From: Shimia isoporae
GTDB lineage: Bacteria > Pseudomonadota > Alphaproteobacteria > Rhodobacterales > Rhodobacteraceae
Direction: 5' to 3'
DNA: 64,000 bases
NCBI RefSeq assembly: GCF_004346865.1
Contig: NZ_SMGR01000001.1
Span: 2,170,001 to 2,234,000 of the forward strand
Shown here: one piece after another, positions 37,688-45,307 of the stretch
Position numbering within the stretch: position 1 is the first letter of the stretch
How the letters are laid out: each line of letters opens with the position of its first letter
The notes under the pieces: model-generated
Told to the model about the DNA's origin: nothing
Seen by the model: the letters and a program-made list of their open reading frames with translations, nothing else
The model's database searches: none
Made by a program: the position numbers and the translations under genes

Positions 37688-38771
37688 CCACTGCCTCGCG
37701 CATCCATTGCTGCAACCGCCGGATGGAATGTTCGCTCATCACGCCGCATGCAGGATCCAGCACCAGCGGACCGGGAACATATCCGCGTGATTGCAATCCG
37801 CGCTGAACGGACTCAACCAATTCGATGTCCTCGGCAACGGTGGTTTCCCGATCCTGCACCGCCAACTTGCGAATGACGTCACTTTCTTCACCTTCAACGG
37901 TGTACCAACCGCGCCAGACCGTGCATTGGTCCACCGCCTCAGCCCGCCAGTGATAGGTATTCAGCACGTTGCCCGGATAACACTGGAACGAAAACATCGG
38001 CCAAAGAAACCAGCTCTGATAGTCCCCTGCATGCGGCACGGACATATCGATGGGGTAAGTCATTTTCTCAAGGCTCTGGCACTCGGTCACATGACGCAGG
38101 ACGTACCCTCCACCGGCGTCTGGCTGAATATCGTAGGTTTCCGGCTTAACCACCCCTTCGGCAAAAGTCGGGTGGTTGGTCGGGCAGTGGTAACACTCCG
38201 AATAGTTTTCAACAGAGACCTTCCAGTTGCAGTTTTCGGGGCATTCAACCCACTCCACGGGCGCAAGTTCGCGCACATGGGGCACATATTCCGCAATCTC
38301 AGCCCGAACACCCGGATACCACTCGTCCATCGGAGCAGCATCTTTGTCGAGGTTTACAAACAGGAACCCAAGAAAATCCTCGCAGCGTACTTCGGTCAGA
38401 CACACCTTGGCCCGATCAAACCCCGGTACGGATTTGATATTCGGGCCAGCCCGCAACCCGCCGGTAAGCTCGTAGGTCCACTGGTGATAGGGGCAGACGA
38501 CCACGCGGGTGCTGCCGGTGCCCTCGACCAACTGATGCGCCCGATGCTGGCACACATTGTAGAAAACGCGCACGACCATATCGCGTCCGCGAATGGCAAA
38601 AAGGCTCTCCCCGGCAATCTCGAAAGCGAAATAGGCCCCAACCTCGGGGATTTGGCTGACATGCCCGGCAAATTGCCACGTTCGGGACAGCAAGCCTTGC
38701 TTCTCTGCCTCGTAAACCTCTGGCGCCGTGTAATACCGCGCCTCCAGCGAGCGTGTCAGTGCCTCTGTCAT
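37680..38771 (-). CDS. Rieske oxygenase alpha subunit of the quaternary-amine type
   Basis: A 363-residue ring-hydroxylating oxygenase. Rieske [2Fe-2S] ligands are Cys74, His76, Cys93 and His96 (CQH and CPYH). The mononuclear iron site has His195, His200 and probably Asp315. The bridging residue is Glu192 in ENYSECYHC; carnitine and glycine-betaine oxygenases have Glu here, whereas most arene dioxygenases have Asp. So the substrate is probably a quaternary or N-methylated amine, which would lose a methyl as formaldehyde or be hydroxylated. No reductase gene is nearby; the electron donor must be encoded elsewhere. Overlaps the RpiR gene by four bases. Confidence 0.87.
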   Translation of the reverse strand: MTEALTRSLEARYYTAPEVYEAEKQGLLSRTWQFAGHVSQIPEVGAYFAFEIAGESLFAIRGRDMVVRVFYNVCQHRAHQLVEGTGSTRVVVCPYHQWTYELTGGLRAGPNIKSVPGFDRAKVCLTEVRCEDFLGFLFVNLDKDAAPMDEWYPGVRAEIAEYVPHVRELAPVEWVECPENCNWKVSVENYSECYHCPTNHPTFAEGVVKPETYDIQPDAGGGYVLRHVTECQSLEKMTYPIDMSVPHAGDYQSWFLWPMFSFQCYPGNVLNTYHWRAEAVDQCTVWRGWYTVEGEESDVIRKLAVQDRETTVAEDIELVESVQRGLQSRGYVPGPLVLDPACGVMSEHSIRRLQQWMREAVDG

Positions 38772-39655
38772 GTCGCCTCGTCCTTGTAGATGCCAAGCTG
38801 GTGCCGGCGGGCGTGGAATTTTTCCACCCGCTCAACGATCTCCGGTGTCGCGACCGCGATCACAAAACTGAGCAGGGTTTCAAGCAGTGCGATGGTGCTG
38901 ACCGAACTCGGGAAAAACTGAGGGGTATCTGCTGCGACCACAAACCCGTGGTCCGCCCCGCGAATGATCGGACTGGCAAGGCTGTCGGAGATCCCCACCA
39001 CGGTCATGCCTTGTTCTTTGGCAATCTGTACTGCCTCGACGACCTCGGTCCGATAGGGCTTACAGGTAATGGCAATCAGCACATCGCGGCTGTCCGCCCA
39101 GGCCAGATCGTCGACCGCCGTAGAGCCCGGGCGCGGGATCGCATTGAACTGCGTCATCCCTGTGGAGGCCAAATAGGTAAAGTTTCGCGCGTTGGAATTG
39201 TTCACGCCCACGCCAAGGGTGTAGACGGTGCGCGAATTCCAGATCGCCTCCGCCGCCTCGCGCAGCGCATCTTCAGAAACACCCGCAAAGGTTTCTTCTA
39301 TGTTGCGGATCGCCGCGCCGACCATATCGGCATAAAGCCCGCCCAGCCCTCCGGACTGACGCACTTCCTGCAACCAGCGCGCCCGATCCGGAAATCCGAC
39401 GTGCCCCTCGCGAATCGCCTCCTTGAACGGCTCGCGAAAATCCTCGTACCCCTCAAAGCCAACCTGCCGCGCCATGCGCACAAAGGTATTGGGTTTCACC
39501 TCCGCGAATTCCGCGATTTCGCGCACGGTCGAAACCCCAACAGAATTAGGGTTTTCAAGCACATAGCGCGCAGCTTTTTGCGCCTCGGGCGTGAGGTTGT
39601 CCCACTCCCCGCTCAGGCGCTCCAAAACGGTATTTGATACATCTGTGTCATTCAT
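38768..39655 (-). CDS. RpiR/MurR-family transcriptional regulator
   Basis: A 295-residue regulator: an N-terminal helix-turn-helix (TVREIAEFAEVKPNTFVRMARQ) and a C-terminal SIS sugar-isomerase fold (about residues 115-260, with VYTLGVGVNNSNARNFTYLAS and DVLIAITCKPYRTEVV). SIS domains usually sense phosphosugars, but RpiR proteins in roseobacters also sit with amine catabolism genes. The ATG at 39655 leaves a 68-base divergent promoter; longer frames to 39730 would overlap the flavoprotein gene. It heads the leftward operon and probably controls both directions through the inverted repeat at 39666-39709. Confidence 0.9.
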   Translation of the reverse strand: MNDTDVSNTVLERLSGEWDNLTPEAQKAARYVLENPNSVGVSTVREIAEFAEVKPNTFVRMARQVGFEGYEDFREPFKEAIREGHVGFPDRARWLQEVRQSGGLGGLYADMVGAAIRNIEETFAGVSEDALREAAEAIWNSRTVYTLGVGVNNSNARNFTYLASTGMTQFNAIPRPGSTAVDDLAWADSRDVLIAITCKPYRTEVVEAVQIAKEQGMTVVGISDSLASPIIRGADHGFVVAADTPQFFPSSVSTIALLETLLSFVIAVATPEIVERVEKFHARRHQLGIYKDEAT

Positions 39656-39665
39656 GATTGACGAC

Positions 39666-39709
39666 GGTACAGATGATTGCATAGCTTGCCAAGAGCAAAC
39701 ATCTGTACC
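39666..39709. promoter_or_regulatory. Long inverted repeat between the RpiR and DMGDH-like genes
   Basis: GGTACAGATG (39666-39675) and CATCTGTACC (39700-39709) are perfect inverted copies separated by 24 bases. The centres are 34 bp apart, about three helical turns, so two regulator dimers could bind the same DNA face. A partial copy, ACATCTGTGTC, lies just inside the RpiR coding start (39640-39650). The repeat fills the 68-base divergent promoter. Confidence 0.77.
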
Positions 39710-39723
39710 GAGCGAGTCGTAAA

Positions 39724-42183
39724 ATGGCACAAAAAGATCTCCCCTCTCACGCCCGTGTTGTGATCGTTGGCGGCGGCGTCATGGGTGTCGGACTGGCCTA
39801 TCATCTGGGTCACGAAGGCTGGGGCGCGGACACGGTCCTTCTGGAAAAGGCTGAACTAACGTCCGGATCGACCTGGCATGCCGCAGGTCAGATTACGCAC
39901 TCGACATCGTCCTTCTCGCTTGGCAAATGCGTCGATTACAACATCGATCTCTACTCCGGTGCGCTGGAGCGGGAAACGGGCCAACCCGTGACATGGCACG
40001 GCTGCGGGTCGTTCCGCCTCGCGTACACAGACGACGAAATGGATTGGTTACGACACACACTGGCCGTGGGCCGCAGCCTTGGCTTCAACATTGAATTGGT
40101 CGATCCGGCTTTCGTCGCAACCAAGCACCCTTTCTATAATCTCGAGGGGGTAAAAGGAGCTCTATATACTCCGGATGACGGTCACGTTGACCCGACAAAC
40201 GTGACGATGTCGATGGCCGCCGGCGCCCGTGCAAAGGGTGTACAAATCTTCCGCCACACCCGAGCCACCAAAATAACTCAAGCGCACAATGGTGAATGGA
40301 TCGTGGAAACCGAGCGCGGCACCATCACCTGTGAACATGTGGTCAACGCGGGCGGCACCTATGCGCGTCAAATGGGCGAGTGGTCCGGCCTTCAACTGCC
40401 CATGACCTCAATGACGCACCACTACTTTGTGACAGAACCGGTTCCCGAATTTGCCAATCTCGACCGTGAACTGCCTGTCATTCGCGATGACAAGAAAGTG
40501 TCCGGCTACATCCGCATGGAACAACAACGCGGCCTTATCGGGATCTACGAAAAGGAAAACCCCAATTCGGTCTGGCACGACGAGTGCCCTTGGGAATACG
40601 AAAACTGGCTGTTTGATGCAGACTATGACCGTGTCATGCCGTGGCTTGAGGAAAGCCTCAACCGGATGCCGATTTTCGCCGAACTCGGAATCACGCGCGA
40701 AGTCCACGGCGCCATCAGCCACCCGCCGGACGGCAATCCGCTGGTTGGCCCTGCCCCGGGTGTGCGTAATTACTGGTGCTGCTGCGGCACTCAAATCGGC
40801 ATCGGCTGGGGCCCCGGTCTGACACGAGAACTCGCCCGCTGGATGGTGCACGGTTCGGCTGACATCTCCATGCGCGACTATGACCCTCGCCGCTTCGGCG
40901 ACTACGCCACCAAAGACTGGCAGGTGATCAAGGCACGGGAAGACTACTGCCTCCGTCACGAAATCCCTTTCCCGCATTTCAACCGGCTTGCAGGCAGACC
41001 GGTCAAACCTTCCCCGCTCTATGAGACTTTGAACTCCAAAGGCGCGGTGCACGAAGAAGTCTATGGCCACGAACGCCCCCGCTGGTTCGCGCGCAACGGC
41101 GTCGCACAAGAAGACCACTACGGTTTCGGGCGTACACCGGTGCACGATATGGTCGCTTTGGAATGCAAGGCTGTGCGCGAGGCCGCCGGCATCATGGACA
41201 TCTCGGCTTTCACCAAGGTCGAAGTCACCGGCCCCGATGCCGAGAAGCTTCTCGATTACCTGTGTGCCAATCGCCTGCCGCAAAAGACAGGCGGCATCGC
41301 CCTGACACATATGCTCAACCGCGCGGGTCGGATCGAACTGGAATGCACTGTCGTGAAACTTGCGGACGCGCGGTACTACCTCGTCTGCGCCGCGTTCTTC
41401 GAACAACGCTTGCTCGATCACATCGCGGCCCATCAACACAGCCACAACATCACCACCATCAACCGCTCCAACGACTGGTGCGCCCTTTCCCTGAATGGCC
41501 CCCGCAGCCGGGACATCATGGCCGCCTGTACTGACGCCCCGCTCGACAACGCAAGCTTCCGATGGCTGTCCGCCCAAAAAATTACCCTTGCCGGACATCC
41601 GGTGTGGGCTTTCCGGATGTCCTATGCCGGCGAACTGGGATGGGAACTGCACATGGAACGCGCGGCAACGCTCCCGGTCTACGAAGCCCTTTCCGCCGCT
41701 GGCGATGCCCATGGTCTTACGGACTACGGCAGTTTCACCATGAACGCCCTGCGCATGGAGAAAGGTTTCAAAGGCGCAGGCGAACTGACCAATGAAGTCA
41801 CACTGGCCGAAGCCGATGTTTTGCGGTTTGCCCGCACCGACAAAGACTATCTCGGCAAGGAAAAAACTCTGAACAGCGACGCCATGCCTTGGGTCTGCGC
41901 CTATCTGGAAATCGAGCCAGATGGCGCACATGACGGCCACGGTGGCGAAGCCGTTTTGCTCGACGACACGGTCGTTGGCTCGACCGCGTCGGTTGCTTAC
42001 GGCCATACCGTCGGCAAAATCCTCGCATTCGCCTATCTCAAACCCGCGGCAGCACAGCCCGGCACAAACCTGTCGGTCCTGATAGCGGGCCTGACGCGGA
42101 CCGCCCGCGTTTTGGCCGAGCCGATCTATGATCCCATGTCCACATTGCCGCGCACCGACGCGCAGCCACGCGCGGCCGAATAA
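39724..42183 (+). CDS. Dimethylglycine/sarcosine dehydrogenase-like flavoprotein with GcvT domain
   Basis: An 819-residue fusion. The N-terminal part (1 to about 400) is a DAO-type flavoprotein with VVIVGGGVMGVGLAYHLG and the motif GSTWHAAGQ, where His52 is the usual covalent FAD attachment site. A linker domain follows, then a GcvT-like aminomethyl-transferase domain (about 430-800) with FRMSYAGELGWELHME. Enzymes of this kind oxidise an N-methyl group and pass the one-carbon unit to tetrahydrofolate. Dimethylglycine, sarcosine, N-methylproline or N-methylglutamate are all possible. It begins the rightward transcript from the shared RpiR promoter. Confidence 0.88.
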   Translation: MAQKDLPSHARVVIVGGGVMGVGLAYHLGHEGWGADTVLLEKAELTSGSTWHAAGQITHSTSSFSLGKCVDYNIDLYSGALERETGQPVTWHGCGSFRLAYTDDEMDWLRHTLAVGRSLGFNIELVDPAFVATKHPFYNLEGVKGALYTPDDGHVDPTNVTMSMAAGARAKGVQIFRHTRATKITQAHNGEWIVETERGTITCEHVVNAGGTYARQMGEWSGLQLPMTSMTHHYFVTEPVPEFANLDRELPVIRDDKKVSGYIRMEQQRGLIGIYEKENPNSVWHDECPWEYENWLFDADYDRVMPWLEESLNRMPIFAELGITREVHGAISHPPDGNPLVGPAPGVRNYWCCCGTQIGIGWGPGLTRELARWMVHGSADISMRDYDPRRFGDYATKDWQVIKAREDYCLRHEIPFPHFNRLAGRPVKPSPLYETLNSKGAVHEEVYGHERPRWFARNGVAQEDHYGFGRTPVHDMVALECKAVREAAGIMDISAFTKVEVTGPDAEKLLDYLCANRLPQKTGGIALTHMLNRAGRIELECTVVKLADARYYLVCAAFFEQRLLDHIAAHQHSHNITTINRSNDWCALSLNGPRSRDIMAACTDAPLDNASFRWLSAQKITLAGHPVWAFRMSYAGELGWELHMERAATLPVYEALSAAGDAHGLTDYGSFTMNALRMEKGFKGAGELTNEVTLAEADVLRFARTDKDYLGKEKTLNSDAMPWVCAYLEIEPDGAHDGHGGEAVLLDDTVVGSTASVAYGHTVGKILAFAYLKPAAAQPGTNLSVLIAGLTRTARVLAEPIYDPMSTLPRTDAQPRAAE

Positions 42184-42287
42184 GGAGACGACGTCCAACT
42201 TCTTTTGCAAAAAACAGATTGGAGGTGTCACACTAGGTGCGACAAAGACCGCCCCTCCATTTCGATCCCAACATAGGACCGACCAAG

Positions 42288-43370
42288 ATGACCATACCGA
42301 CCACCATGAACGCCATGATACTCACCGGGCACGGGGACCTGGAAATGTACGAATGGCGCACTGACTGGCCTGTCCCGACTCCGGCTTCAGATCAGGTTCT
42401 GGTGCGTGTTGGCGCCTGCGGTCTCAACAATACCGATGTGAATACGCGCGTGGGCTGGTACTCCAAAGCCATCTCGGGGGCAACGGACGCTGCCACCGAT
42501 GCTACTCCGGACGAAGATGACCCCACATGGGGCGGCGCACCGATCACCTTTCCGAGGATCCAAGGCGCAGACGTTTGCGGCGAAATCGTTGCTGTCGGCG
42601 CTGACATCAGTCCAGATCGCATTGGCGAACGCATCATCACCGACAACTGGCTGCGCGATCCTGACGATCTGCTGAACATGAACAAAACCGGCTACTTCGG
42701 GTCGGAAATGGATGGTGGCTACGCGGAATACACCGTCCTGCCTGCACGCAACGCTCTGTCCGTCAAATCAGCACTCTCTGACGCGGAACTGGCAACCTTT
42801 TCCTGCTCCTATTCAACCGCCGAAGGCATGCTTGAACGGGCCAAGGTCACGGCCGCCGACACCGTCCTCATTCCGGGTGCATCAGGGGGCGTGGGTGGCG
42901 CACTTGTGCAACTGGCAAAACGCCGTGGCGCCCGCGTTGTCGCGCTGGCGTCCGAAGCCAAACACGGCGACGTGGCCGCACTCGGAGCCGACATCGTCCT
43001 GCCGCGCGCGCCGGACAATATCCGCAAAGCGCTGGGAGACGAGAAAATCACAGTGCTCGCCGACGTCGTTGGTGGGCCTAACTGGCCGACGCTAGTGGAT
43101 GTTCTTGAAAGAGGGGGGCGCTTGACCACCTCCGGTGCCATCGCCGGTCCGATGGTCGATCTGGATTTGCGCACGCTCTATCTGCGCGATCTGACTTTCA
43201 CAGGATCCACTATCATTGATCTCGAGGTCACTCCAAACCTGATCCGCTACATTGAGGCCGGCGATATCAAACCCGCACTTGCCGCCACCTATCCGTTGGA
43301 AGAGCTGCGTGACGCGCAGGCTGCCTTCATCGAGAAAAAACACACCGGCAACATCGTGGTCGTACCGTGA
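42288..43370 (+). CDS. Zinc-type alcohol dehydrogenase / quinone oxidoreductase (MDR family)
   Basis: A 360-residue medium-chain dehydrogenase/reductase. The catalytic domain includes GACGLNNTDVNTR and IQGADVCGEIVAVG; the cofactor domain has PGASGGVGGALVQLAKRRGARVVAL, a typical NADP(H) site. The structural-zinc cysteine cluster is missing, which points to the quinone-oxidoreductase side of the family. An insertion (about residues 65-85) rich in Asp, Ala and Thr occurs before the active-site loop. It is not recognisably AcuI (acryloyl-CoA reductase). Its last codons overlap the dddQ-like start (GTGA). Confidence 0.82.
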   Translation: MTIPTTMNAMILTGHGDLEMYEWRTDWPVPTPASDQVLVRVGACGLNNTDVNTRVGWYSKAISGATDAATDATPDEDDPTWGGAPITFPRIQGADVCGEIVAVGADISPDRIGERIITDNWLRDPDDLLNMNKTGYFGSEMDGGYAEYTVLPARNALSVKSALSDAELATFSCSYSTAEGMLERAKVTAADTVLIPGASGGVGGALVQLAKRRGARVVALASEAKHGDVAALGADIVLPRAPDNIRKALGDEKITVLADVVGGPNWPTLVDVLERGGRLTTSGAIAGPMVDLDLRTLYLRDLTFTGSTIIDLEVTPNLIRYIEAGDIKPALAATYPLEELRDAQAAFIEKKHTGNIVVVP

Positions 43371-43963
43371 CACGGCAGGTGTGGGATACGCTTCTTCAGG
43401 AAGTCAGAAAGACACATGAAGCGCATGTGGACCTGCGGTCTTTCTGCGCGTTCCCCACCGACATTATCCCGCAAGACGTGGCGCCATTCCACATTCCGGC
43501 AGCGGACCTATTCACATCAGAAAACGACTTGGCAGACGCGAAGCAACCTGCACTTTGGAACGCCTTGCGATTGGCATCTCCGCATGCACGGTGGCGGGAA
43601 ACCTACAAGGACACGGACATTGGGGACGATTTTATGTCCCGCTTTGGATGCTACTGCATTATCGGTGACGGCGGCGCCTTCTCCAGTCGGCAAATGTGGG
43701 CTTGGATGGTCTACATGCCTGCCGAATTGCCTTACCCATTCCACGAGCACCCCGGCGAGGAAATCTATCTTGTGATCGCCGGATCGGCGACCTTTCACGC
43801 ACACGGAAAACCTGCTCGCACCTGTGCGCCGGGTGACACGGTTTTTCACGCCGCCAACCAACCGCATGCGACCGACACGCACAGTCGCCCATTGTTGGCT
43901 CTGGTCCTGTGGCGCAACGGCTTTGACAGCCCGCCTGTTCTCACTCCGACGGAGACGACATGA
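43367..43963 (+). CDS. dddQ: DddQ-like cupin DMSP lyase
   Basis: A 198-residue single-cupin protein. The metal-site pattern is Tyr123, His126, His128, Glu132, Tyr134 and His167 (YPFHEHPGEEIY and NQPHATDT). With a shift of three or four positions it matches the Tyr120, His125, Glu129, Tyr131, His163 set I recall for characterised DddQ. WRETYKDTDIGDDFMSRFG and PLLALVLWR also fit the DddQ/DddL family, and DddQ proteins are about 190-200 residues long. The reaction would be DMSP to DMS plus acrylate. Start is GTG overlapping the previous stop. The DMSP-lyase-like superfamily also has members of unproven activity, so substrate remains inferred. Confidence 0.78.
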   Translation: MTRQVWDTLLQEVRKTHEAHVDLRSFCAFPTDIIPQDVAPFHIPAADLFTSENDLADAKQPALWNALRLASPHARWRETYKDTDIGDDFMSRFGCYCIIGDGGAFSSRQMWAWMVYMPAELPYPFHEHPGEEIYLVIAGSATFHAHGKPARTCAPGDTVFHAANQPHATDTHSRPLLALVLWRNGFDSPPVLTPTETT

Positions 43964-44364
43964 CTGAATCCACAGATGTTTCCGACCTCATCACAGCCCT
44001 GCCGGAACAGCCCCGCAGCGCGATGCTCAACCTGCGTGCACTCATTCACGCAACAGCAACAGAAACCGGAGTCGCAGTTGAGGAAGCTCTCAAATGGGGA
44101 CAGCCCAGCTTTGCGCCCCCCAAGCGGATCGGCACGCCAATCCGGCTGAACTGGTCTCAGAAAACGCCGGACCGCATCGACCTGCTTGTGCATTGCCAGA
44201 CAACACTGGTCAGTGACTGGCGCGCACTCTTTCCCGAGTTTTCCTACGACGGAAGCCGCGCGCTCCACATCCCGCTGGATCGGGAGATCAGCAAGGACGC
44301 GCTTTCGGTTCTGATCGCCAGTGCGCTGACCTATCGGAAAAAAGCAAAAGCGGGCGAAACATGA
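43960..44364 (+). CDS. DUF1801 domain protein
   Basis: A 134-residue protein of the DUF1801 (YdhG-like) family: SAMLNLRALIHATATETG, then EALKWGQPSFAPPK and a C-terminal positively charged helix. The family has a fold related to bacterial iron-binding and SMUG-like small proteins and no firm function. Its ATG overlaps the dddQ-like stop (ATGA), so it is translated with that gene. It ends the rightward transcript; a convergent gene ends 38 bases further on. Confidence 0.8.
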   Translation: MTESTDVSDLITALPEQPRSAMLNLRALIHATATETGVAVEEALKWGQPSFAPPKRIGTPIRLNWSQKTPDRIDLLVHCQTTLVSDWRALFPEFSYDGSRALHIPLDREISKDALSVLIASALTYRKKAKAGET

Positions 44365-44402
44365 CCTGCGCCGCCCGCTTCCCTGACTTGTCCGACAAGG
44401 GC

Positions 44403-44840
44403 CTACCCCTGCGCCACTTCCGGTTCAGGAAGCGCGACGGCATAGAGAGGATCCTGTGCATCGTTGACCTGCGTCACAACCTGCGGGCACCGATGGCATG
44501 CCGGCGCACCTTCCTGCCGATACCATCGGCAGGTCTTGCGGACCGCGCAAGGCGGCAGGCCGTCGACCGTCGGTTCCAAAGACCGCGCAATGCGGGTGGC
44601 CAATTGGCACGCCCCGTCGGAAAAATGGGTGCATTTGCTGCTCACGCAGGGGGCCGCGAACCGGTAAACCAATGTGGGAGGAACATTACCGGTCGCGTCC
44701 AGCACCGCATCGCTGACCGCAAGCGTGGCATTGAGGTACCTCAACTCCGCGCTGTCACCATCGCGTTCAACGACACCAAGCACCTGCGCCCCGTCCATGT
44801 CCGGTTGGGACGATGGACAGGTCAGAGTGTCATCCGTCAA
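44403..44840 (-). CDS. Cysteine-rich conserved protein, unknown
   Basis: A 145-residue protein with a compact cluster of cysteines in its second half: Cys65, Cys70, Cys78, Cys98, Cys104, Cys115 and Cys118, in the order CVSSKC, GAC, CAVRKTC and ACHRC. The spacing suggests a zinc or iron-sulfur site. I recall similar CRWYRQEG-ACxxCP patterns in uncharacterised bacterial proteins but no function. The N-terminal half is acidic. Its start overlaps the stop of the next gene to the right on the same strand by four bases, so the pair is co-expressed. Confidence 0.62.
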   Translation of the reverse strand: MTDDTLTCPSSQPDMDGAQVLGVVERDGDSAELRYLNATLAVSDAVLDATGNVPPTLVYRFAAPCVSSKCTHFSDGACQLATRIARSLEPTVDGLPPCAVRKTCRWYRQEGAPACHRCPQVVTQVNDAQDPLYAVALPEPEVAQG

Positions 44841-45163
44841 AACAACTCTCGCATAATGATCGGCTCCACCGGGAAAAATCCGGCTGTAACGCCGCCATCA
44901 AAAACGCGCACGCTCGGTCTGGCACCCTCGGCGACAGGCCCCATCATCGACGCAATTTTCTTGGACGCATCCAACATCTGTACCGCATCAAACCGGTCAA
45001 ATACGGGATCGCGCCAAATTAGGCCCACAGTCCCGATGTCGGGGAAAATGCCGATGTCGACACCGGCGCCGAGTTCCTTCATGCGACTGCCCAGCACTTC
45101 ATGCGCCGCCTTTTCGGCGACGGCGGTAAGTTCTTCAACAGAAATGGAATTCGCTCGTTTCAT
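44837..45163 (-). CDS. Hypothetical protein, partner of the cysteine-rich protein
   Basis: A 108-residue protein starting MKRANSISVEELTAVAEKAA, with a helical N-terminus and a beta-rich, Gly-containing C-terminus (GIFPDIGTVGLIWRDPVFDRF, split at IGTVG; GVTAGFFPVEP). No Cys, no signal peptide, no membrane segment. I do not recognise a family. The ATG at 45163 follows GGAGAG; the in-frame ATG at 45175 is less well placed. It leads a two-gene leftward transcript with the cysteine-rich protein. About 145 bases of AT-rich divergent promoter separate it from the enolase-superfamily genes. Confidence 0.6.
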   Translation of the reverse strand: MKRANSISVEELTAVAEKAAHEVLGSRMKELGAGVDIGIFPDIGTVGLIWRDPVFDRFDAVQMLDASKKIASMMGPVAEGARPSVRVFDGGVTAGFFPVEPIIMRELF

Positions 45164-45307
45164 AATACTCTCCAAACAAAAAAACTATAAAAATAAGGCC
45201 TCGCACCAACGTGCGGAAACGGCGCGAAACCAAGCAGAACTTAGCACAAATCGACTTTTTTCTAAAGGTAAGGGTCTCCTCCAGACCGCGCCGAACGAGG
45301 TGCGCGT

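Noticed and set aside
40408-42231. 607-codon open frame antisense to the DMGDH-like gene
   Set aside because: Shadow frame; the sense strand has FAD and GcvT motifs in order.
42288-43370. Assigning this dehydrogenase as AcuI (acryloyl-CoA reductase) because it adjoins a DMSP lyase
   Set aside because: The sequence lacks the YhdH/AcuI N-terminal pattern and has an extra insertion; only the MDR superfamily level is supported.
44974-44984. ACATCTGTACC, identical to an 11-base arm of the RpiR repeat
   Set aside because: It lies as a single copy inside a coding sequence and has no inverted partner. An 11-base match in 64 kb is not strong evidence; kept only as a note for a motif scan.
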